Below, in pieces: positions 1-12,639 of a stretch of 64,000 bases of DNA. Under the pieces are notes generated by a model. That model worked only from the letters and a program-made list of their open reading frames with translations. It did not search any database and was not told where the DNA came from. The stretch's first letter is position 1. Each line of letters starts with the position of its first letter. A program made the translations under genes and the position numbers. The stretch is from Cryobacterium adonitolivorans (GTDB lineage: Bacteria; Actinomycetota; Actinomycetes; Actinomycetales; Microbacteriaceae), in contig NZ_SOFL01000057.1 of assembly GCF_004402695.1 (NCBI RefSeq), forward strand, positions 1 to 64,000. Direction: 5' to 3'.

Positions 1-1
1 A

Positions 2-46
2 ACCGACGGCGAACCTCACGCGGAAACCCCGTACGACCACCCATAA
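2..46 (+). CDS. C-terminal end of an unknown gene (partial)
   Basis: The frame starting at base 2 is open to a TAA at 44-46 and would end in ...ETPYDHP. Codon third positions are mostly G/C, as in real genes here, and a hairpin follows directly. Only 14 residues are visible, so no function can be given. This could be a chance open frame. Confidence 0.35.
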   Translation, partial: TDGEPHAETPYDHP

Positions 47-47
47 C

Positions 48-72
48 CAACACCTCAATCAATCAGGTGTTG
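48..72 (+). terminator. Small hairpin, possible terminator
   Basis: CAACACCT at 48-55 pairs with AGGTGTTG at 65-72, an 8-bp perfect stem with a 9-nt loop. It lies just after the TAA at 44-46 and downstream of the minus-strand VIT-family gene ending at 138, so it could end transcription from either side. There is no T-tract. Confidence 0.4.
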
Positions 73-94
73 CAACGACCCCCTGAACCCAAGG

Positions 95-128
95 GGCGCA
101 ATTGTCCGCACCGGCCACAGTTGCGGGG
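95..128. repeat. Degenerate copy of the GCAACTGTT inverted-repeat family
   Basis: GCGCAATTG and CACAGTTGCG face each other across a short GC-rich spacer. This resembles the better copies at 6643-6712 and 38628-38673. It is a weak match and could be coincidence. Confidence 0.3.
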
Positions 129-137
129 CTGGGTTCC

Positions 138-1247
138 CTAGGCGACGGTGGTGCCGAACAGCAGACCGAGCAGGTAGGTGACCCCGGCGGCGCCGAGGCC
201 GATCACGAGCTGGCGCAGTGCCCGCTTCAGCGGCGGACCGCCGGAGAGCAGCCCGACGACAGCGCCGGTGGCCAGCAACGCCAGGCCCACGAGCACCGCG
301 GCGACGATGATCGCGGCGACACCCTGCATGCCGAACACGTAGGGCAGCACCGGCAGCAGCGCCCCGGAGGCGAAGAAGCAGAAGCTGGAGATCGCGGCAC
401 CCATGCCGGTGCCGATGGCCTCGTGCTCGTCGATCTGGGAGGTGCTCGAGGCGTTCAGCCGGCTCACATCGAGCGCTCCGGTGGCGACGGCCACGGTGCG
501 CAGCATCTCGCGGGCGTGCACCTCGGCCTCCTCGGGCGTCATGCCTTGGGCACGGTAAACCAGGGTGAGTTCGTTGGCGGCCTCGTCCAGGTGCGAGAGC
601 ACGCTGCGCGTGGCCGGGTTCGGGGTGGACGCCTCGAGGAGTTCGCGTTGGGAGCGCACCGACACGTACTCCCCAGCGCCCATCGACAGGGCCCCTGCCA
701 GCAGCCCGGCGATGCCGGTGAAGAGGATGGTGGCGGTGGGCACTCCGGTCGCCCCGATGCCGAGTACGAGGGCGAGGTTGCTCACCAGGCCGTCATTGAC
801 GCCGAACACCGCGGCACGGAAGGTGCCGGACAGCCGTTGGCGGCCCCGAGCGGCCAGGCCGCGTACGACCTCCTCGTGGATACTCTCGTCGGCGGCCATG
901 GCGCTGGTGGCATCGGCGTCGCCGTCGTATGGTGACCGGGCCTCAGCGCGTTGGGCGAGCGCCAGCACGAAGACCGAGCCGAACCGGCGGGCCAGCAGGC
1001 CCAGCACCCGGGTGCGCAGCGCACCCTTCCGGGGCGCCCCGACCCTGTCGCCGAGCAGGTCGCGCCAGTGCGCTTCGTGGCGCCCCTCGGCCTCGGCGAG
1101 GGCGAGCAGAATTTCACGTTCCTCCCCGGTACGCCGTCCGGCCAGGTCACGGTAGACGGCGGCTTCGGCCTGTTCATCGGCCAGGTAGCGCCGCCACCGA
1201 CGGATGTCTGCCTCGGCGGGCTGGTTGAGGTCGGCCACCGCGATCAC
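138..1247 (-). CDS. VIT1/CCC1-family transporter with N-terminal ferritin-like domain
   Basis: A 369-aa inner-membrane protein. Residues 1-130 form a rubrerythrin/ferritin-like domain with acidic and His residues placed for metal binding (E25, E54, H57, E121, H124). Residues about 145-369 are the VIT1/CCC1 domain, starting FGVNDGLVSNLALVLG, with the usual five hydrophobic segments. Family members export Fe2+ or Mn2+ from the cytosol. Metal and direction here are inference. The GTG start is chosen because it overlaps the TGA of the upstream gene (GTGA, 1247-1244). A longer open frame runs upstream to 1637, but that part is antisense-like Arg/Gly-rich sequence. Confidence 0.85.
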   Translation of the reverse strand: MIAVADLNQPAEADIRRWRRYLADEQAEAAVYRDLAGRRTGEEREILLALAEAEGRHEAHWRDLLGDRVGAPRKGALRTRVLGLLARRFGSVFVLALAQRAEARSPYDGDADATSAMAADESIHEEVVRGLAARGRQRLSGTFRAAVFGVNDGLVSNLALVLGIGATGVPTATILFTGIAGLLAGALSMGAGEYVSVRSQRELLEASTPNPATRSVLSHLDEAANELTLVYRAQGMTPEEAEVHAREMLRTVAVATGALDVSRLNASSTSQIDEHEAIGTGMGAAISSFCFFASGALLPVLPYVFGMQGVAAIIVAAVLVGLALLATGAVVGLLSGGPPLKRALRQLVIGLGAAGVTYLLGLLFGTTVA

Positions 1248-1555
1248 GACTCCGGAGCTGCCTCGAGCGAGCCCTGCGACACGCGGGCCGAATCGTGCGG
1301 GCCGGTGCCGTCGAGTCCGTAGAACGGCTCCTCGAAGTGCACCACCCACACCGCCTCCTTGCCCACCACGGGCGCGTAGAGCGCCGAGCCGACGAGTTCC
1401 CCGGGCGCGGTGATGACCCCGATCGGGTCCTCCACCATCGAGTCGGGGTAGCGGCTGCGGTCCAGCCGAACCACCACCTGCATACCGACGCCGAACACCA
1501 CGGTCGCCCCATCCGGTGCGGGGGCGTTGGCCGGCCGGCGGTTCCAGAGGGCCAT
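1244..1555 (-). CDS. Conserved-looking protein of unknown function, 103 aa
   Basis: The ATG overlaps the gatB stop (TAATG) and the TGA overlaps the GTG of the VIT-family gene, so it is sandwiched by translational coupling. The protein starts [12 protein letters not shown] and has a beta-rich core (VFGVGMQVVVRLDRSRYP ... VWVVHFEEPFYGLDG). No cysteine, signal peptide or membrane segment is visible. I do not recognise the family. Coupling with the transporter suggests a related role or simple co-expression. Confidence 0.7.
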   Translation of the reverse strand: MALWNRRPANAPAPDGATVVFGVGMQVVVRLDRSRYPDSMVEDPIGVITAPGELVGSALYAPVVGKEAVWVVHFEEPFYGLDGTGPHDSARVSQGSLEAAPES

Positions 1556-3090
1556 TACTCCCCTGACCCCGACGGTGCCGGCTCCACCGCTGCACTGCCG
1601 GCACGTTCGAGCACGAGTTCGCGCACCCTGGCGGCATCCGCCTGGCCGCGCATGGCCTTCATCACCGCGCCGATGACGGCACCGGCAGCCTGAACCTTGC
1701 CGTCGCGGATCTTCGCGAGGACGTCGGGCTGGGAGGCGAGAGCCTCGTCGATGGCCGCGATCAGCGGGCCGTCGTCGCTGACCACGGCAAGGCCGCGGCT
1801 GGCGACGACCTCGCTGGGGGTGCCCTCGCCGGCGATGACGCCCTCGAGCACCTGGCGGGCCAGGCGGTCGGTGAGCGTGCCGTCGGTGATCAGTTCGATC
1901 AGTGCGGCGACCTGCGCCGGTGTCACCAGGCTGTCGGCGGAGACGCCGGCGGCATTGGCGAGGCGGGCGATTTCGCCGGTCCACCACTTGCGGGCTGCCT
2001 GGGCGGGCGCGCCGGCGGCGATGGTGGCCTCCAGAACGTCGAGGAGATCGGAGTTGACGACATCCTGGAACTCGAGGTTCACAAAGCCCCAGTCGGCCTG
2101 CAGCCGCTTGCGTCGGGCCGCGGGCGGCTCGGGCAGCGTGGCGCGCAGCTCTTCGACCCAGGCGCGCGACGGGGCGACGGGCACCAGGTCGGGCTCGGGG
2201 AAATAGCGGTAGTCGTCGGCGTCGCTCTTGGGCCGGCCGGCGGAGGTGGTGCCGGTGTCCTCGTGCCAGTGCCGGGTCTCCTGGGTGATTGTGCCGCCGG
2301 CGTGTAGCAGCGCGGCCTGACGCTGGATCTCGTAGCGCACGGCGCGTTCGACGCTGCGCAGCGAGTTGACGTTCTTGGTCTCGGTGCGGGTGCCCAGGAT
2401 GTTCGAGCCGCGCGGGCGCAGCGACACGTTCGCGTCGCAGCGCACGTTGCCCTCCTCCATGCGTGCGTTCGAGACGCCGAGCGCCTTGACGATCTCGCGG
2501 ATCGCGGCAACGTAGGTCTTGCCGATCTCGGGTGAGTCGGCCTCGCCGCCCTCGATCATCTGGGTGACGATCTCCACCAGCGGCACGCCGCCGCGGTTGT
2601 AGTCCACCAGCGAGTAGTCGGCACCCTGGATGCGTCCGGCGGCGCCACCCATGTGGGTGAGCTTGCCGGCGTCGTCCTCCATGTGCGCGCGCTCGATGTC
2701 GACGGTCACCAGGCGGCCGGTCTCCAGCTCTATGGTGAGCTGGCCGTTGAACGCGATCGGTTCGTCGTACTGCGAGGTCTGGAAGTTCTTCGCGGTGTCG
2801 GGGTAGAAGTAGTTCTTGCGGGCGAAACGGCTGGTCTCGGCGATCTCGCAGCCGAGGGCCAGGCCCAGGCGGATCGAGGACTCGATGGCCTGACGATTCA
2901 CCTGCGGCAGCCCGCCGGGCAGGCCCAGGCAGGTGGGGCAGGTGTTGGTGTTGGCACCGGAACCGAATTCGTTGGCGCAGCCGCAGAACATCTTGGTCTT
3001 GGTGTTGAGTTCGACGTGCACCTCGAAGCCGAGCACCGGCTCGAACAGTTCGAGGGCCTTGTCATAGTCCATCAATTCAGCTTTCGCCAT
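1555..3090 (-). CDS. gatB: Asp/Glu-tRNA(Asn/Gln) amidotransferase subunit B
   Basis: 511 aa, full length. GatB binds misacylated Glu-tRNA(Gln) or Asp-tRNA(Asn), phosphorylates the acyl group and transamidates it with ammonia from GatA. Visible: [19 protein letters not shown] near the N-terminus and CPTCLGLPG, which supply the zinc cysteines; the [13 protein letters not shown] motif; and the C-terminal GatB/YqeY tail domain (residues about 410-500). The start overlaps the gatA stop as TGATG. Third gene of gatC-gatA-gatB. Confidence 0.97.
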   Translation of the reverse strand: MAKAELMDYDKALELFEPVLGFEVHVELNTKTKMFCGCANEFGSGANTNTCPTCLGLPGGLPQVNRQAIESSIRLGLALGCEIAETSRFARKNYFYPDTAKNFQTSQYDEPIAFNGQLTIELETGRLVTVDIERAHMEDDAGKLTHMGGAAGRIQGADYSLVDYNRGGVPLVEIVTQMIEGGEADSPEIGKTYVAAIREIVKALGVSNARMEEGNVRCDANVSLRPRGSNILGTRTETKNVNSLRSVERAVRYEIQRQAALLHAGGTITQETRHWHEDTGTTSAGRPKSDADDYRYFPEPDLVPVAPSRAWVEELRATLPEPPAARRKRLQADWGFVNLEFQDVVNSDLLDVLEATIAAGAPAQAARKWWTGEIARLANAAGVSADSLVTPAQVAALIELITDGTLTDRLARQVLEGVIAGEGTPSEVVASRGLAVVSDDGPLIAAIDEALASQPDVLAKIRDGKVQAAGAVIGAVMKAMRGQADAARVRELVLERAGSAAVEPAPSGSGE

Positions 3091-4637
3091 CAGACGGCTC
3101 CCCCTTCGGTTGCGAACATTTCGATGTTGGCCAGCGCGGGCGCCTGGCTGAGCAGGGTGTGCCCCCAGTGCGCCTCGAGCAGCTGCTCGACGGCGGCGCC
3201 GAACGTGTACAGGCGGGCATCCGCGCGGGCGGGCGCCATCACCTGCAGACCCACCGGCAGGCCGTCCTCGGGCGCGAGGCCCATCGGCAGGCTCATGCCG
3301 GGGATGCCGGCGAGGTTGGCCGGGATAGTGGTGATGTCGTTGAGGTACATCGCCATCGGGTCTTCGGTCTTCTCACCGAACTTGAACGCCGTCGTCGGCG
3401 CCGTGGGCGAGACGAGCAGGTCGACCTTGTCGAACGCGGCGGCGAAGTCGCGCTGGATGAGCGTGCGCACCTTCTGGGCGCTGCCGTAGTAGGCGTCGTA
3501 GTAGCCGGCGCTGAGGGCATAGGTGCCCAGGATGATGCGGCGCTTGACCTCGTCGCCGAAGCCGGCGTCGCGGGTGGCGGCCATGACGCGCTCGCTGGTG
3601 AGCGGGCCGTCTTCGGGGTTGACCCGGATGCCGAAGCGCACGGAGTCGAAGCGAGCCAGGTTGCTGGACGCCTCGGCGGGCAGGATCAGGTAGTAGGCGG
3701 AGACCGCGTACTCGAAGTTCGGGGCGCTCACCTCGCTGACGATAGCGCCGGCCGCGGACAGCAGGGCCAGGGTCTCCTCGAAGCGCTGCTTGACGCCGGC
3801 CTGGAAGCCTGCGCCGTTGAGTTCCTTGATCACGCCGATCCGCACACCCTTGAGGGCGCCGTCGGCCAGCCCGGCCTGGGCGGCGGCGGTCATCGACGGC
3901 CACGCGTCGGTGAGCGAGGTGGAGTCCAGCGGGTCGTGCCCGCCGATCACGTCGTGCAGCAGGGCCGCGTCGAGCACCGTGCGGGTGACCGGGCCGACCT
4001 GGTCGAGCGAGGAGGCCAGCGCGATCGCGCCGTAGCGGGAGACGCCGCCGTAGGTGGGCTTGACGCCGACGGAACCGGTGACGGCGGCGGGCTGGCGGAT
4101 GGAGCCGCCGGTGTCGCTGCCGAGCGCCAGGGGCGCCTCGAAGGCGGCGACCGCGGCCGCTGAGCCACCGCCGGAGCCGCCGGGGATGCGGTTCAGGTCC
4201 CACGGGTTGTGGGTGGGGCCGTAGGCGGAGTGTTCGGTGGAGGAGCCCATCGCGAACTCGTCCATGTTGGTCTTGCCGAGGGGGATGAGGTCGGCGTCGC
4301 GGATGCGTCGAACGACGGTGGCGTCGTACGGCGGGATCCAGCCCTCGAGGATCTTCGACCCGGAGGTCGTGGGCATGTCGTGGGTGGCGAGCACGTCCTT
4401 GATGGCGATCGGCACGCCGGCCAGCGGACCGAGCTTCTCGCCGGCGGCTCGACGGGCGTCGACCCTGGCGGCGGTGGCGAGGGCGGCGTCGCGGGCCACA
4501 TGCAGGAATGCGTGCACGTCGGGCTCGACGGCGTCGATGTGGTCGAGGTGGGCGCGGGTGACGTCGACGGAGCTGACCGAGCCGTCGGCGAGCAGGCCGG
4601 CCAGGGCGGCGGCGGTCTGGTTGATGAGACTGGTCAC
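3090..4637 (-). CDS. gatA: Asp/Glu-tRNA(Asn/Gln) amidotransferase subunit A (glutaminase)
   Basis: 515 aa amidase-signature enzyme that releases ammonia from glutamine for GatB. The catalytic Ser-cisSer-Lys triad is present: Lys in [12 protein letters not shown], and the Gly/Ser-rich stretch around [13 protein letters not shown] and [13 protein letters not shown], which holds the cis-Ser and the nucleophile. It starts at a GTG 3 nt after the gatC stop and overlaps gatB by TGATG. The Ala-rich C-terminus ends TEGGAV. Confidence 0.97.
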   Translation of the reverse strand: MTSLINQTAAALAGLLADGSVSSVDVTRAHLDHIDAVEPDVHAFLHVARDAALATAARVDARRAAGEKLGPLAGVPIAIKDVLATHDMPTTSGSKILEGWIPPYDATVVRRIRDADLIPLGKTNMDEFAMGSSTEHSAYGPTHNPWDLNRIPGGSGGGSAAAVAAFEAPLALGSDTGGSIRQPAAVTGSVGVKPTYGGVSRYGAIALASSLDQVGPVTRTVLDAALLHDVIGGHDPLDSTSLTDAWPSMTAAAQAGLADGALKGVRIGVIKELNGAGFQAGVKQRFEETLALLSAAGAIVSEVSAPNFEYAVSAYYLILPAEASSNLARFDSVRFGIRVNPEDGPLTSERVMAATRDAGFGDEVKRRIILGTYALSAGYYDAYYGSAQKVRTLIQRDFAAAFDKVDLLVSPTAPTTAFKFGEKTEDPMAMYLNDITTIPANLAGIPGMSLPMGLAPEDGLPVGLQVMAPARADARLYTFGAAVEQLLEAHWGHTLLSQAPALANIEMFATEGGAV

Positions 4638-4640
4638 GGG

Positions 4641-4937
4641 TTACTCCTCGTCCAGGATGGCGGGCACGCGGAATTTGTCACCGGCACGGTCGGGGGCGCC
4701 GGAGAGGGCCTGGTCGACGGTGAGCGACGGCACGACGACGTCGTCACGGAACACATTCGTGAGCGGCATCGGGTGGCTGGTCGCCGGTACGTCGGGCGTC
4801 GCGACCTCGGCGACCCTGGCGACAGAGTCGACGATCTGGCCAAGTTCGACCGTGAGGCGATCGATTTCTGCCGAGCTGAGGTCGATCCGGGCGAGGTTGG
4901 CCAGATGGGCAACCTGCTCGGCCGTGATTTCAGACAT
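4641..4937 (-). CDS. gatC: Asp/Glu-tRNA(Asn/Gln) amidotransferase subunit C
   Basis: 98 aa, the normal length for GatC, the small subunit that wraps around and stabilises GatA. It starts MSEITAEQVAHLANLARIDL, the classic GatC N-terminus, and keeps the DDVV...ALSGAPDR...FRVPAIL ending. The ATG is preceded by GGGAG. It is first in the gat operon. The hydrolase gene upstream ends only 36 nt away, so read-through is possible. Confidence 0.95.
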   Translation of the reverse strand: MSEITAEQVAHLANLARIDLSSAEIDRLTVELGQIVDSVARVAEVATPDVPATSHPMPLTNVFRDDVVVPSLTVDQALSGAPDRAGDKFRVPAILDEE

Positions 4938-4955
4938 GAAACTCCCAAGAAAATC

Positions 4956-4969
4956 GAAGCGGAAGCTTC
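4956..4969 (-). terminator. Weak hairpin between the DUF1023 gene and gatC
   Basis: On the minus strand GAAGC-TTCC-GCTTC is followed by GATTTTCTT, a short stem with a T-rich tail. It sits in the 36-nt gap before gatC and may partly end hydrolase-gene transcription. Five base pairs is weak. Confidence 0.3.
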
Positions 4970-4973
4970 AATT

Positions 4974-6428
4974 CTATTCGTCGCCGTCGGTGGCCAGGTC
5001 CGCGTTGTCGGTGCCGATCAGCGCCATGTTGTGCAGGGACTCGCTTCCGGGCTTGAAATAGTCGTTGTGGCCGAGCGATCCGTCCAGCCAGGCGCCGGTG
5101 ACGACGTCCGTCGCGCCGTTCACGCCGAGGGCCCTGGCGCCATAGGAGGAGGCGCCGGGGTCGCTGCCGAAGAACGCCGAGTTCACCGCCGGGTCCCAGT
5201 CGGCCTTGCCGACGAAGACGTTCCCATCGGCGACCTTGAGCTTGTCGGCGGATTGGATCTCGCTTCCAGGGGAACCGACGACGACGAGCGCGTCCACCTC
5301 CACGGAACCATTGGCCAGCGCCATGAGCGACACTGTCGAACCGTAGGAATGCGCGAAGACCGAGATGAAGGGCTGGTCGGCTCCGCGACTGGCACGAACG
5401 CCGGCCCAGGAGGTTTCGAGGAAGTTGGCGCCTGCCACGGCGCGGTCCCGCCCGCCGACGGAGAACAGGTCGGGCGCTTCATAGCCGATCCAGGAGATCG
5501 TGGCCACGGTCTTCGCGGTGGTCGCCGCGGCATCCGGGTACCCGGCGTCCAACCGGACGGGGCCGCCTGATGCGGATGCCGGCGTGACGGATGCGATGAC
5601 GGATGTGGCCTGGGGCGCGGCGGGTTTTTTCGCTTGTGCCGCCAGGACGGCCAGCTGTTCGCGGTAGACGTCGTCGGCCACGGTGGTCCAGTTCACCATC
5701 TGCGGTTCGACCTGATAGTTCATCCCCGGCACCAGGTAGCCGATGTAGTCGGCGGTGTCCGGGTTGCCCAGGGCGATGGCCGCCCGCCCCGACCCGTTCG
5801 GGTCGAGCAGGATCAGGCTGCGTTTGGGCCCGCCGTCGCTGGGCTGCAGGGCGAGCTGGACCTGGCCGAGCGTGGCCACCCGGCTGGTGGTCAGGGAGCG
5901 TTCGGACTCCGACGGGTGGCCGGCGAGGACTCGCTTGGCGTCGGCGAGCGACGCGCGCAGGTAGCGCTCGTTGGCGCGGCTGCGCTCGGCCAGCGGTACG
6001 CCGTCGAGGTTGCCGACCAGCCGCGGCGTCGCGGCGGTGAGGGTGGCCCGCTGCCTGGGGTCGAGCATCGTCCACCAGGCCGAGACCACCGTGGCTTCGG
6101 GCGGGGTCGTCAGCAACGTGTCGATGTGGGTGGGATGTTCGGCCGCGAAGGTCCTCAGCTCGGCGTCGGCGAGGTGGGACATGCCCACGAGCAGGTTGGA
6201 CCCGGTCATGGTGCCCAGGGCGGCCACGTCGATGTCGATGGCGGCGGCCGATTGCACCTCGAGCTGCGACCAGGCCGGCGAGGCGCCCACGTCGCTCTGG
6301 CGGTCGGAGACGCGGGTCGGAACGGCCTCGTAGACGCTGACCTGCGAATATTCAGGCATCGAAACGGGCCCGCCCACCCCGACGAGGGCGAGCGAGGCAG
6401 TGAGCAGAGCAGCGGCCTCGAATAGCAC
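4974..6428 (-). CDS. Secreted alpha/beta hydrolase, DUF1023 type
   Basis: 484 aa. The hydrophobic N-terminus (LLTASLALVGVGGPV) looks like a signal peptide but lacks the usual Arg/Lys, so the GTG start is not certain. The C-terminal half is an alpha/beta hydrolase: ISWIGYEAP, nucleophile Ser in FAHSYGSTVSLMAL (about residue 363) and a C-terminal GHNDYF that could give the His. This matches actinobacterial DUF1023 proteins, whose substrate is unknown. The N-terminal half is helical and predicted extracytoplasmic. It is transcribed toward the gat operon. Confidence 0.75.
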   Translation of the reverse strand: MLFEAAALLTASLALVGVGGPVSMPEYSQVSVYEAVPTRVSDRQSDVGASPAWSQLEVQSAAAIDIDVAALGTMTGSNLLVGMSHLADAELRTFAAEHPTHIDTLLTTPPEATVVSAWWTMLDPRQRATLTAATPRLVGNLDGVPLAERSRANERYLRASLADAKRVLAGHPSESERSLTTSRVATLGQVQLALQPSDGGPKRSLILLDPNGSGRAAIALGNPDTADYIGYLVPGMNYQVEPQMVNWTTVADDVYREQLAVLAAQAKKPAAPQATSVIASVTPASASGGPVRLDAGYPDAAATTAKTVATISWIGYEAPDLFSVGGRDRAVAGANFLETSWAGVRASRGADQPFISVFAHSYGSTVSLMALANGSVEVDALVVVGSPGSEIQSADKLKVADGNVFVGKADWDPAVNSAFFGSDPGASSYGARALGVNGATDVVTGAWLDGSLGHNDYFKPGSESLHNMALIGTDNADLATDGDE

Positions 6429-6739
6429 GATGCGTCCCGTCCCCTCCCGAACGAATGAGCAGCAAGCAGACTCGACGCCCCTGGCAAGTCATGCGCTCTC
6501 AGCCTACCGAGCCGAGCGGGCTGCCACTGCCCCTCATTCAGGGCGATCGGGGGCTTTTTGGTGCAAATTCACGCCAGTGTGTCCGGCAGGTTTCCGGCTC
6601 GGGCATCCGCGGACACCGTGAGGTAAATTTATAACGCCGAACGCAACTGTTGCCCGTTCGGACTTCTGCGCCCGGTGCGCCGGACGCAGACGTCCGCTTC
6701 GGCAACAGTTGCCCGGCCGGGGATCGGCTGGCCGACGAC
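6429..6739. other. Intergenic region, 311 nt
   Basis: Lies upstream of the DUF1023 gene and downstream of the epimerase gene, both minus strand. It holds the inverted repeat at 6643-6712 and must hold the DUF1023 promoter. An AT-rich patch, TATAAATTT on the minus strand at about 6625-6633, is the only promoter-like sequence I see, and no convincing -35 matches it. Confidence 0.5.
6643..6712. repeat. Inverted repeat GCAACTGTTGCC / GGCAACAGTTGC
   Basis: Perfect 12-nt arms at 6643-6654 and 6701-6712 separated by 46 nt of GC-rich sequence that itself contains CGGACG...CGTCCG. A related copy lies at 38628-38673. It sits just after the epimerase stop, so it could terminate that transcript or be a small dispersed repeat. 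Confidence 0.65.
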
Positions 6740-7744
6740 TCAGCCGCCGGCGAGCTCGGCCAGCAAGGCGACCTCGTCGGCGTCGGCCAGGCCCGCCCGG
6801 CGTGGGCCCTGCGGCACCCTGAGGCGCTCCCAGCGCAGGGTGTCTGCGAGGGTCTCGGCCAGCGGGCGGGTGACCAGTCCGGCGGCGCGGGCGGCGCTGC
6901 TGTCGCGGGCGTTGAATCCGGCGAAGTCGGGCAGCGGCAGCCAGAGCGGCAGCGACCGGGCCCCGGACCAGGGCTCGACGTCGTGGTCCAGCAGCCAGCG
7001 GGCATTCGCGCCAACGACCGGGCCGGTGTGCCCGGCAACTCCCCTCGCCACGGCCAGGTGTTCGGCCAGCGGCACCGTCTCCCCCATCGTGTTGAACACC
7101 CCGGCGGTGCGGTCCTCGGCGGCGTCGACGATCCACTCGGCCAGGTCGCGCACGTCGATCACCTGGGTGAGCAGGCCGGGAACATCCGGCACCAGCACAC
7201 TCCCGTCCGCGGCAGCGGGCTGGCTGAACCGCAACGGCCAGTAGCCGGTGCGGTCGAACACGTCACCGGGGCCGCCGATCAGGCCCGACCGCGCGATGAG
7301 CGACCTGTCGGCGCCGAATGCCCCGAGCACCAACTCTTCGCAGGCCACCTTCGCTTCACCGTAGGTCTCCATGGATTCCATCACGTCCCCCTTCAGCGCC
7401 CGCAGCAGCCCGGCGCTCTCGTCCTGCCCCGGGGTGGCGGTGTCGGCATAGACGTTGCCCGACGACACGAAAATATACGAAGCGGCCCGCTCGCGCAGCG
7501 CCGCCACGGCCGAGGCGACCTGCCCGGGCTGCCGCGACACGTCCACGACCACATCCCAGTCCTCTGAGACCACTTCCGCGTACGCCCCGGCCTGGTCGCG
7601 GTCGCCTCGCACGAAGCGGATGCCTGCCGGCGCATTCCCGGATTCGCCCCTGGCCAGGCAGGTGACCCGGTGGCCGTGGTGCATCGCCGCCGTCGCGATG
7701 GTGCTGCCGAGCCAGGCCGTACCGCCGAGAATGAGGAATCGCAT
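6740..7744 (-). CDS. NAD-dependent epimerase/dehydratase family protein
   Basis: 334 aa extended SDR fold. The N-terminal Rossmann motif is LILGGTAWLGSTIA (residues 3-16, GxxxxG-type), followed by DVVVDVSRQPGQV and the FVSSGNVYAD strand with a downstream YGEAK (Tyr-x3-Lys catalytic pair). This resembles actinobacterial NAD-dependent epimerases annotated as reductases. The substrate is unknown. The ATG at 7744 is chosen over an upstream TTG frame because the Rossmann strand begins immediately after it. Confidence 0.85.
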   Translation of the reverse strand: MRFLILGGTAWLGSTIATAAMHHGHRVTCLARGESGNAPAGIRFVRGDRDQAGAYAEVVSEDWDVVVDVSRQPGQVASAVAALRERAASYIFVSSGNVYADTATPGQDESAGLLRALKGDVMESMETYGEAKVACEELVLGAFGADRSLIARSGLIGGPGDVFDRTGYWPLRFSQPAAADGSVLVPDVPGLLTQVIDVRDLAEWIVDAAEDRTAGVFNTMGETVPLAEHLAVARGVAGHTGPVVGANARWLLDHDVEPWSGARSLPLWLPLPDFAGFNARDSSAARAAGLVTRPLAETLADTLRWERLRVPQGPRRAGLADADEVALLAELAGG

Positions 7745-7843
7745 GAGGCCAGCTAACCCAATCATCTGTCCCCGCGGCAAGGGCGTTTCGCTCTGGGCAC
7801 AGTAGATAGGGAGCAGCGACCGAGCCCTCCCGCCGGCGTGGGG

Positions 7844-11339
<3,496 letters not shown>

Positions 11340-11342
11340 TGG

Positions 11343-12551
11343 TTAAGTGTACGCACGCGGCGCCGAGTCGGCCATTCCCGCGCCGAATGCCTGCGCCCAG
11401 GCGGCCGGGAGGGCGCTGATCAGGGCATCGACGTCGGCCTGGGTCGTCGTGCGGCCCAGGGTGATCCGCAGGGCGCTGCGGGCTTCGGCCTCGCTCCGGC
11501 CCATGGCGCGCAGCACGTGGGACGGTTCGGGGATGCCGGCCTGGCAGGCGGACCCTGTCGACACCGACACCCCGGCGACGTCGAGCAGGAACAGGAGCGA
11601 GTCGCCCTCGCAGCCGGGGAAGGTGAAGTGGGCGTTGCCGGGCAGCCGCCCGGCGGGGTCGGGATCGCCGTTGTAGACGGCGGAAGGCACCGTGGCACGT
11701 ACCCCGGCGATCACGGCGTCGCGCAGCACGCTCAGGCGCCGGTTCTCGGCCTCGAGGTCGGCCGTCATCGCGGTGGCCGCCACCGCGAACGACACCGCCG
11801 CCGCCACATCCTGGGTGCCGCTGCGCACCTGGCGCTGTTGGCCGCCGCCGTGGATCAGCGGCACGACCGTAATCGTGCGCGACAGGACGAGGGCGCCGAT
11901 GCCCACCGGCCCGCCGATCTTGTGCGCCGACACGCTCAGCGCGGACACCCCAGCGCCGTGCAGGGCTGCGAAGTCGATCGGCACGTGGCCGTACGCGGAG
12001 ATGGCGTCCACGTGCACCGGGATGCCGTGGGCCGCGGCGAGCGCCGCGACCTCCTCGACGGGCTGCACCGTACCCACCTCGTTGTTGGCGGCCAGCAGGG
12101 TCATCAGGGCCACATCGTGCGGGTCCTGCAGGATCGCCGTTTCGAGGGCAGACACGTCGATACGTCCCAGCGCGTCCAGCGGGATCCACTGCACCCGGGC
12201 GCCCTCCTGCTGCGCGAGCCATTCCACGGTGTCCACGGTGGCGTGGTGTTCTCCACCGGGCACGAGGATCCGGGTGCGGGGCGCCCGGGCCCAGTACAGG
12301 CCCTTGATGGCCAGATTCACCGATTCTGTACCGCTGCCGGTGAAGACGATCTCAATGGGGTCGCAGTTCACGCTCGCGGCGACCCGTTCACGGGCCTCCT
12401 CGAGCATCCGCTTGGCGTTCTGTCCTTGGCTGTGGATGGACGCCGGGTTGCCGACGACGGCCATCGCTTCCGCATACGCGGTGATGGCGGCCGGCAGCAT
12501 GGGAGCCGTCGCCGCGTGGTCGAGATACGCGTGGTCAAAATACACCGACAT
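11343..12551 (-). CDS. Cysteine desulfurase, IscS/NifS family
   Basis: 402 aa PLP enzyme that takes sulfur from cysteine for thiolation or Fe-S assembly. Visible: YLDHAATAPMLP at the N-terminus, PLP Lys in SVSAHKIGGPVGIGAL, and the active-site Cys in SVSTGSACQAGIPEPSHVL. The ATG at 12551 has an ideal AGGAGG seven bases upstream. It heads an operon with mnmA and ligA, so the main acceptor is probably MnmA. Confidence 0.94.
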   Translation of the reverse strand: MSVYFDHAYLDHAATAPMLPAAITAYAEAMAVVGNPASIHSQGQNAKRMLEEARERVAASVNCDPIEIVFTGSGTESVNLAIKGLYWARAPRTRILVPGGEHHATVDTVEWLAQQEGARVQWIPLDALGRIDVSALETAILQDPHDVALMTLLAANNEVGTVQPVEEVAALAAAHGIPVHVDAISAYGHVPIDFAALHGAGVSALSVSAHKIGGPVGIGALVLSRTITVVPLIHGGGQQRQVRSGTQDVAAAVSFAVAATAMTADLEAENRRLSVLRDAVIAGVRATVPSAVYNGDPDPAGRLPGNAHFTFPGCEGDSLLFLLDVAGVSVSTGSACQAGIPEPSHVLRAMGRSEAEARSALRITLGRTTTQADVDALISALPAAWAQAFGAGMADSAPRAYT

Positions 12552-12639
12552 GTGCTCGCCTCCTGGCAGATGTGTGGACGGCGGGTAGGTCGCCTGGACT
12601 GGTTTAAATACTCTGTCCGCACTGATTACTCTAGATCTC

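Noticed and set aside
1248..1637. N-terminal extension of the VIT-family gene up to 1637
   Set aside because: The extra residues are Arg/Gly-rich and overlap gatB and the 103-aa gene; the GTG at 1247 with GTGA overlap is the natural start.
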